A stretch of DNA of 64,000 nucleotides, from assembly GCA_946811695.1 (NCBI GenBank), contig OX328125.1, positions 54,153,885 through 54,217,884 of the forward strand. Direction: 5' to 3'. The translations under genes were made by a program, and so were the position numbers. Below the pieces are notes generated by a model. That model was not told the DNA's origin. It searched no databases and worked only from the letters and a program-made list of their open reading frames with translations. Positions within the stretch are counted from its first letter, which is position 1. Every line of letters begins with the position of its first letter. Below are positions 56,906 through 64,000 of this stretch, one piece after another. Source of the DNA: Gonocerus acuteangulatus (taxonomy: Eukaryota > Arthropoda > Insecta > Hemiptera > Coreidae).

Positions 56906-58381
56906 TTTAAAATATTTTTGTTATGACTTATTACAAAAAATGTGTCTATTATATGTTTTACATTTTTTATATCCGCTATTATTTATGTTTTCTTACCATC
57001 AACCAGCAATTTTCATTCCACAGGTTACGAAACGCTGGTCTAAACCATTGTTGAGCCAAGTTAAGAAGCCGTAATTATTAAATGTTACTTCTTATAATAA
57101 CAAAGATATTAATCGAATACCTTTCATTACATTTAGTAACTAAGCCGCTACATATGGATTTATTAGATATTGAACATCACCTGTGGTAAAAAGTAAAAAA
57201 AAAAATTATTTTGGAAAAATGAAAGGACGATAAATTCATTCCGTAGGATACGGAAGTAGATTTCGTTCCAGTTTCCAGTTGAGAAATTATTTTACGGGAG
57301 CAGGTATGAAATCTAATAATGGCTTCCTCGTTTCCACTTTGTTTTTATATGCGGCAAAGAGAATTTTTTAAATTAAAAATTTAGCAACTTCCCTTGTACT
57401 TTTGTGAACTTTAAATTCTAACCTAACGAAGCAGTGCGGCTTGGAAGCTACCCCAGGCGAAGAGATAAAGCTTCTAGAAATAACCCAACATGAGAACAAT
57501 GGAATTTTAATGAAAATTGTCAACTAGGTATACGAAATACTTTTACCATTGAATAAAATAGTGCCACAGAAATGCGTAAATAAAGCACATTCCCAAGCAA
57601 GGAACCAACGATTAAAAACATGTGTGTCAAAGATATATATATATTACGATACTAAAATACGTTATATCTTGTGGCATGTGCCAAGTTACTAATACTTCAA
57701 ACTAAATGATACCAATAGAAGAATAAGAAATTCTTTATTTAAAACAAAACAATGAGGGCTGCCCAAATATATTGGGTTGCTAAAACACAGCGTACTTATC
57801 AATCTTTCGAAAAATCATTTCAATTGGTTAAAATATATTTTCTTTTTATAATATAAAAACTTCATCTCTTTTGACTGTTTTTTTTTATCCAGCAGACACA
57901 AAACAATCAAAAGCTCTCTTTGAATAATAATACGTTTCACTTATCACTTTCGAAAATAGCTAGTTTCGTAGAACAAAAAATAAAAACGCCGCACATCGCA
58001 CATTAAAGTGCAGGTTACTCCTTATACACAAGAATTTATTTATGCAGAAGAAGACACAAATATAGTCCAACCAACTTTATTAAAGTCCTGGATCAAATGC
58101 AGAACGATGGACACCCTCAATGACTTTATTTTCAAGTGTTTATTTTTTAGAAACAGATTCACCAGCCTGCGATTGAAACTCAGAATACTTATTGTCGATA
58201 GAACGATTTAGTGCGAGAAATCGGTTTAAATGTCGAAAGTGTATGTTTCGTTTCTTTGAAAGTTTTTTATATACACATATATATGTATATACATTCTTTA
58301 GGTTTCAATGTTTTTTTGTTGTTTTTTTTATTTCATGCAGAGGTAATATTATTTTTCCACTAAAATATCGCACTATTATTT
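56906..58381. other. No gene seen
   Basis: AT-rich. Short frames at 56,850-57,074, 58,008-58,211 and 58,192-58,539 are not recognisable proteins. Confidence 0.45.
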
Positions 58382-58591
58382 CTAAAGTGACACAACTCAA
58401 AAATCGGTTTTATTCACACCATCATATTTATGACTATGAAAGACATGGTAAATATCTCTTTATCAACCATGAACCCTGTATGTACGTAGCTTTCACTTGT
58501 GTCACCCTTCCTGGTCTTAATGCTACACCTCGTACATAGGCAAGAGTGACACATTTTCAGTTGAGTTTTATTTTGAGTTGTGTCATTTTAG
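58382..58591. mobile_element. 210-nt MITE with CTAAA.TGACACAACTC ends
   Basis: CTAAAGTGACACAACTCAAA at 58,382 is inverted at 58,571-58,591 (TTTTGAGTTGTGTCATTTTAG; one mismatch over about 21 nt). Internal GTGTCACC/AGTGACAC strings repeat the theme. No clear target duplication is visible. Confidence 0.6.
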
Positions 58592-58759
58592 AAATACTAG
58601 TGCGACATGGTCAGTAAATGAGAAAACGTTTGAAGGCAAAACGAGTAATTCCGCTCACATGGAAAGCCACGTCAAAGGAAACTGCCAAAAGGTTGATGCC
58701 ATTGGACTAGGTGATTTTTTTTGTTATGTTTATATTTTTTATAAATCTTCGAAACAAAA

Positions 58760-58866
58760 TTAATGTTTATAGACAATTAACTGTTTCGATTCCAAGATTT
58801 CCAAGTGACACAAGCTATAAAAACGGGAACGAGTTAAAATTATTCCTGCGAGTCGAGCGTTTTTCG
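58760..58866 (-). mobile_element. HINE 5' end remnant
   Basis: AACTGTTTCGATTCCAAGAT, then ACGGGAACGAGTTAAAATTA and TTCCTGCGAGTCGAGCG follow the family 5' end in minus orientation (compare 53,905-53,985). Confidence 0.5.
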
Positions 58867-59136
58867 TTTTTCAGGAGCATTTTTATTTTACAATCATAAC
58901 TAAACACTAATGAAAAATATTCTAAAATGTTCTTAAGTTTCTCAGGTGTCATTACAAATATTAATTAACAATAGAAGAAAGATAAAGCGAAAAATAATAG
59001 GCTTCACAATTTTTACACAATAAATATGCCTAATATTTAGGGGACTCAATAACTATTAAATGAAAAGTCAATGTTTTTATTCGAAGAGAAAGGAACGAGA
59101 AAATTGTTTCTTCTCTTCATTGAAGAGAATATGAAT

Positions 59137-59916
59137 ATCCCAAAAAAAACATAAATGTGAAATAGAGGCCAAGTTCCTCCCCCACAAAGAAAAACTCCCT
59201 TCCCCAACAAGCGAGAAATATCGCCTCCTTAAACATCCAAAAAACGCCTTACCATCCTACACTCCAAAAAAAGTAGTATGAGTTGGTGTATTAGGTGTAC
59301 CATATATTCAACCAAAAATATTTGCCAATACAAGGGATGATACAAGAAAGAAATGTCCAAGTTCATTACTTAGAAGACCTCGTAATTACTTACTAAGAAG
59401 AGTAAAGACACTTCAACTGACCTTTAAAAACAATAATAAAAATACTTATATCCATTTACTAAAATATCACATTCCTCAACCAGGTATATTCTTAAACTTG
59501 GCAATGTTTATTTTTCTCTCTAAATATAATTTCGGCACAAAAAAAACATTGCCAAGTTTAAGAATATACCTGGTTGAGGAAAGTGATATTTTAGTAACTG
59601 GATATAAGTATTTTTAGTGTTGTTTTTAAAGGTCAGTTGAAGTGTCTTTACTCTTCTTAGTAAGTAATTACGAGGTCTTCTAAGTAATGAACTTGGACAT
59701 TTCTTTCTTGTATCATCCCTTGTATTGGCAAATATTTTTGGTTGAATATATGGTACACCTAATACACCAACTCATACTACTTTTTTTGGAGTGTAGGATG
59801 GTAAGGCGTTTTTTGGATGTTTAAGGAGGCGATATTTCTCGCTTGTTGGGGAAGGGAGTTTTTCTTTGTGGGGGAGGAACTTGGCCTCTATTTCACATTT
59901 ATGTTTTTTTTGGGAT
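59137..59916. mobile_element. Nearly perfect foldback, ~370-nt arms, 34-nt loop
   Basis: Left arm 59,137-59,508 (ATCCCAAAAAAAACATAAAT ... TTAAACTTGGCAATGTTT) and right arm 59,543-59,916 are reverse complements with only a handful of differences (for example near 59,432, 59,454 and 59,470). The loop is about 59,509-59,542. No coding sequence is evident in either arm, and no obvious target duplication. It could be a recent foldback transposon, an inverted duplication or a hairpin-RNA locus. Confidence 0.9.
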
Positions 59917-60052
59917 CTCATTACTTTTTTCTAAGTATTAAATAAAATTTAGATGCCACATACCTACTGGTTTTTTTACTTCATATAAAACCAGGGTCTT
60001 TGGATTCTGCATAAAGTTCTCCTTAATGCTTGATATTTGATACCAATAATCA

Positions 60053-60358
60053 ACCTACATACATCTAATCACTAGACTAGAAAAGTTAGAAGCTTTTCCA
60101 GATGACATTACTCTAGAGGTCAAATTGATTGCTCGCCTAACTAAACTATTACACTGTATAACACAGGAACCTCTTCCCGATGATAAAGATCACCACAAGG
60201 AAAGTGTAGAAGGCCTTCAAGAAAAAGAAAAGAACCAAGACGATACATTTTGGGTTTGTGATCCTAAACTTTGTAATTTAGATGACTTTGAAAAACTTAG
60301 TATCTGCTTTCAAGTATATTATGCATTTAACCCTTACGACTTTATTTACAACATTTAA
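60053..60358 (+). CDS. Exon-like open frame, unknown protein
   Basis: The frame is open from about 60,050 to the TAA at 60,356 and reads LEAFPDDITLEVKLIARLTK, LLHCITQEPLPDDKDHHKES, then TFWVCDPKLCNLDDFEKLSI, CFQVYYAFNPYDF. Its composition (charged helices, aromatic residues, no simple repeats) differs from the surrounding random frames. There is no upstream ATG. CACTAG|ACTAG|AAAAG near 60,075-60,081 offers splice acceptors, and CAA|GTATAT near 60,318 a weak donor. The protein was not recognised. It may be a host exon, a pseudogene or chance. The foldback lies just upstream and the tandem array just downstream. Confidence 0.3.
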   Translation, partial: TYIHLITRLEKLEAFPDDITLEVKLIARLTKLLHCITQEPLPDDKDHHKESVEGLQEKEKNQDDTFWVCDPKLCNLDDFEKLSICFQVYYAFNPYDFIYNI

Positions 60359-60388
60359 GAAAGAAGTCACACGTGTTGTTGTTAAGAT

Positions 60389-61285
60389 GCATCGAAATGT
60401 TTCTTAAAACATCAAATATAGGTTCTCCTTACCAAGACGATTCATTTGATACCCCACATGATGGGTTTCAGAAGGAATGATGGTTTTCCGATGGGACAAA
60501 AAGTACAAAACGTCATAGGTAATATGACACTCCCGTAACAAGACCTACCTGCGTGCCAAGTTTGGTCAAAATAGGCCAAACGGTGTGAATTTGTGTAAGG
60601 AACGAACATGCAGACAGACAGCTGAAAGTCCTTTTTTACCTATCCTAGTGCATTCCGCGGACCAAGACCTACCTGTGTGCCAAGTTTGGTCAAAATAGGC
60701 CAAATGGTGTGGATTTATATAAGGGACAAACATACAGACAGACAGCTGGTAGATTTTTTTGACCTAGCCTAGGAGATTTCTCGTATCAAGACCTACCATT
60801 ATTCCAAGTTTGGTCAAAATCGGTCAAACGGTGTGTATTTGTGTAAGGAACAAACATGGAGACAGACAGCTGATAGACGATTGTGGCCTAGCCTTTGCCA
60901 CTACCCGGATAAAGACCTACCTGTGTACCATGTTTGGTCAAAATCGGTAAATCGTGTGGATTTGTATAAGGAATAAACAGTTAGGCAAACAGCTGATAGA
61001 CGATATTGAACTAGCCTATGATTCTCCCCGTATCAAGACCCATCTGTGTCCCAAGTTTGGTCAAAATCGATCAAACGGTTCGGATTTATATAAGGGACAA
61101 ACATACAGACAGACAGCTGGTGTACGATTTTTACCAAGCCTACATGCGCCTAAATGTTTCTTAAAACATCAAATATAGGTTCTTCATACCGAGACGATTC
61201 ATTTGATACCCCACATCATGGGTTTCGGACGAAACGATGGGTTTACGAAGGAAGTACAAAACTGGCGCGCCCCCGCCCCGGAAGC
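60389..61285. repeat. 124-nt tandem array bracketed by direct repeats
   Basis: Five units of 123-125 nt start near 60,541, 60,664, 60,788, 60,911 and 61,036. Each contains AAGACCTACCTGTGT-like, CCAAGTTTGGTCAAAAT, a GTGTGGATTT-like block and ACAGACAGACAGCTG. A ~120-nt direct repeat (AAATGTTTCTTAAAACATCA, GACGATTCATTTGATACCCC) precedes (60,395) and follows (61,148) the array. The units are inverted relatives of the repeats in the Helitron at 54,875, so this is probably part of a larger Helitron-type element. Confidence 0.85.
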
Positions 61286-61620
61286 AGCGTCAAACACAAC
61301 TTTTCAGGATTTTTCGATTTTTTCCTTTAATAACACCTTAATATCTATCATCCTGCAAAATTTCAAGTCTCTAGCATCATGGGAAGTGCCTAATAATTTT
61401 GATGAGTCAGTGAGTGAGTGAGTGAGTCCTATAAATCCCGATTTTCGATCGCTTATATCTCAGAAACTATTCGAGGTAGAATTATGAAAATTTCCAGTTT
61501 TACTCACATCTAGTAGTATAATACCTCTGTAAAATTTCATAACTTTATCTTTACCTGGTTGAAAGTTATGAGAGAGTAAAAATCGGCTCTAAGACCTCCT
61601 GTAATATACACACAGTATGC
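61286..61620. other. Probable continuation of the Helitron-like repeat
   Basis: It contains TGATGAGTCAGTGAGTGAGT, CCTATAAATCCCGATTTTCG and TTATATCTCAGAAACTATTC, repetitive-looking strings with a (GAGT)n core. No gene and no clear element end. Confidence 0.4.
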
Positions 61621-62017
61621 TTAGGCCGGAACTTGGCCTGGCGCACTACCGTGCGCCTAGATTTGTGTTGCTAGCACTGGGAATTTCAACTGTAATAATA
61701 AGAGTGGGCGACAGAAAAAGAAAATAAGACAAAGAGTTCATTAATGGAATCCGGCTTCACAAAAATATAAATAAAAATGAATATATTTATTTACGTTTCC
61801 CCTATTTTAGTCTTGTGTTATTTTTCTTTTCGGAGCTATGAGTCCTTTTTTTATTACTTTTTGTTTTGTTTTTTTGGTTTAGGGAATCTGTTCTGTCACT
61901 ATACGGACGAATCCCCTATCAAATAGGTTACCAAAATAGCACTGTTTATTTTTTATAATACATTCATAAACAATGAGACGAAATTGTTTAAAAACTATCT
62001 AAATGAATTATTTTCTC

Positions 62018-62085
<68 letters not shown>

Positions 62086-62394
62086 CCTTGCTCGGTTCTA
62101 TGTTTAACTCTACTATTTTGTTGACAGCCTCGATGATTGCGCATATTTCCCCTACGAAATTACTTGCATTTTTTCCCCCTGCAGAGCATTACATACAAAT
62201 AATATTAATAATATAGCTCTGCTCAGACCGGAGCATAGTATTCACCAGACAATCTCCTTAGTGTGCCATATGGTAAAGAATCAGATACCGCTACGGTATC
62301 TGCCCTACAGGGACATCGTGGTCTGTTACAAGTCTATTTTAATAGCACAGTGTTGAACTTCGAATAACTTTAACATTAAAATTCCACTCAGAAG

Positions 62395-62437
<43 letters not shown>

Positions 62438-64000
62438 TATATACACAGTCAGGGTTGTCTAATTTTTACGTACAAAGAGAAAGAACATTTTAGAAACTTC
62501 ATTCGGGAGTACAACCTCAATAGGTACTATATTGCTGCTTTAGAATACACTAAAACAGCCGAGCCAACTAAAAGCCACCCTCTTACGCACAATAAAACAC
62601 TGCCTGTGGACACAAAGGAAGAAATACTGTTGACAAACATTGCCTGAGTGCAGGTCTGGTTGAAAGGGCTAAAATCTGGCGTTGGTCTCGCTGTCCATGG
62701 CTTTCCCTCCGAACACCTGAGTCCGTCGTAAATTATTCCAGTTTTCCCCTCGATATGTGGATTACTCTCCACTGGATTATGGTCTCCAATTCTGGGCAGT
62801 ATGGGGTTCCTAGTGGGCTCTAGCGGATATGACTGTGTCGTGGAGTTGGGAAAGTAGCTTATTTTCGAGACAAATTGTGATTTTCGAGGCCGGATTAAGG
62901 ACAAACACAGACAATTCAAAAACACCTACAATTTAAACACATATTTACCATCTTATCATTATGTATCCTCATCTATGTGTTATTCTTTTATGTCTTCCTA
63001 ATATAAATGCGTATTACAGCAGTTCATCCTTCTTTGAAGCCCTAAACGGTTGGATTTCACCTGAAATGAGTTTTATTAAGTACCACTTGGCCTAACCCCC
63101 GTCAATATCCTTCGAACAAGTAGAGGCAGAATAATTACACAAATAAAAAAAATATACCAATTAATGATGAATCGCACAAATCATCAGTTCACGCAGAAAA
63201 CAACAGAATAATATAATTAGTATTAGTACAACTGTAACAATAGAAAGGCGAGTGGCAACAAAAACAAATGTATGTTTTAATAAAATATGCTTTTCTAGAG
63301 TAATAACTTTTGTTTGGATCCTTTGTATGATGGTTCTATCAGAGGCAGGTAAGCCATCCACGCCCTCCCCAGTAGCCTAGACCATTCTGTAAAGCCACTC
63401 AACTAGAAAGCACCCTTACTAACAGTGTTATGGCCTCGGATCCATACCGCCTCTCGAATCTCTACTTTGCATACATTACCGGAGCTTTTCTTCTTCATTA
63501 CGCCCCTTACCACCTATCCAACAATTTTCTTCCTTTCAATACCAAGTTTACCATCGTAGGGAAATTTGTTCGCTAATTCCTTGTAATTTTTAAGAATTAA
63601 CGGGAAAAAAGCTAGTACTACTCAAGTTTCCCTTCTGCACTGCAGAAACACAGGCTTCTCAATCAGAAGGAAAAAAGAAAACATGGTTTGAAAATTTCAT
63701 GACGTTTAAAAATTGAGCTCTACTCAAAGCTCCAAGTGAAGAACAGGACTTAATTATTTTATTTACGTAATATAAAGAGCTTCACAATGCCGGCGATATC
63801 CTCCAATTCGGACAAATGTGAGAAAAACAAATTTAAATGCGAGTACTAGTCTGAATATATGAAAACCAATTAATTGAAATAATTCAAAAATGTCAACAAT
63901 AAATTTTCGCTACAATAAACATTACAACCTGAACAAGGTTTATTAATTTTTCACAACTATGGCGATTGAAGAACAAAGTGGTCTAATACTCTAAATGTAT
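61621..64000. other. Right end of window; no gene seen
   Basis: AT-rich, with (TA)n at 62,021-62,081 and 62,396-62,430 and a SINE fragment at 62,222. A 132-codon minus-strand frame (62,527-62,925) has no recognisable domain. The last ~1.5 kb shows no feature. Confidence 0.45.
62222..62335 (+). mobile_element. SINE (family T) 3' fragment
   Basis: GACCGGAGCATAGTATTCAC, CAGACAATCTCCTTAGTGTG, CCATATGG and ATCTGCCCTACAGGGACATC correspond to the 3' half of the copy at 43,745. The tRNA-like head is absent. Confidence 0.65.

Noticed and set aside
57745..57790. Possible mariner terminus (ATATTGGGTTG string)
   Set aside because: A single short match, no inverted partner and no transposase nearby.
58192..58539. 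115-codon frame
   Set aside because: It is rich in Phe/Tyr from AT-rich DNA and runs into the MITE at 58,382; no protein similarity is recognised.
60541..61160. CRISPR-like array
   Set aside because: The units are contiguous 124-nt tandem repeats without regular unique spacers, in a eukaryotic repeat context and related to a Helitron interior.
62527..62925. 132-codon minus-strand frame
   Set aside because: No recognisable domain or splice context; length is within chance for a moderately GC-rich patch, so not called a gene.

Overview
This window is intergenic or intronic DNA from a large, AT-rich animal genome, most likely an arthropod. The reasons are the non-LTR retrotransposons with RNase H, several tRNA-derived SINE families, Helitron/Helentron-like elements, Tigger and Harbinger relics, abundant (TA)n tracts and the absence of any operon-like gene layout. 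The species cannot be named from sequence alone. No host protein-coding gene is convincing. The best candidate is one short exon-like reading frame near 60.1-60.4 kb, and a CpG-rich island at 44.3-44.7 kb could be a promoter.

Layout. 0-12 kb: mostly unique AT-rich sequence with a hairpin MITE, a polypurine minisatellite, a Harbinger-type element with clean 71-bp TIRs and TTA target duplication (3,328-4,479), and tRNA-SINEs. 12.8-22.4 kb: one old I-group non-LTR retrotransposon on the + strand (ORF1 zinc-knuckle protein; ORF2 endonuclease, RT, RNase H). It is broken by two ~1.8-kb Helentron-like (HINE-type) insertions, by a ribozyme-bearing Penelope-like insertion inside the second of these, and by two SINEs in ORF2. 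26.6-28.4 kb: the 3' end of a second RNase H retrotransposon on the - strand, split by another HINE. 30.8-36.1 kb: a Tigger deletion product, MITEs, SINEs and decayed HINEs. 36.8-39.9 kb: two HINEs tail to tail, forming a ~1.3-kb-arm inverted repeat. 40.0-41.7 kb: an IS630/mariner-type transposase relic and an RTE-type RT fragment. 44.8-54 kb: more HINE fragments, a 680-bp-arm inverted repeat surrounding an uninterrupted 373-codon RNase H fragment, an inverted-arm Penelope-like element with hammerhead-like motifs, and a 5S-rRNA-derived SINE. 54.6-61.6 kb: a fourth retrotransposon tail carrying a Helitron insertion, several foldback elements including a nearly perfect ~370-bp-arm hairpin, and a 124-bp tandem array.

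The features do not form a pathway; they are layers of transposition. The most informative signals are: (1) a HINE-type family with at least 13 copies or fragments, asymmetric terminal inverted repeats, a 3' hairpin and a fixed internal TA microsatellite; (2) three divergent, covarying hammerhead-like RNA motifs, two of them inside small inverted-arm insertions with ~13-14-nt target duplications; (3) long near-perfect hairpins that could feed small-RNA pathways.

All coordinates and similarities were judged by eye. Boundaries of decayed elements are approximate.
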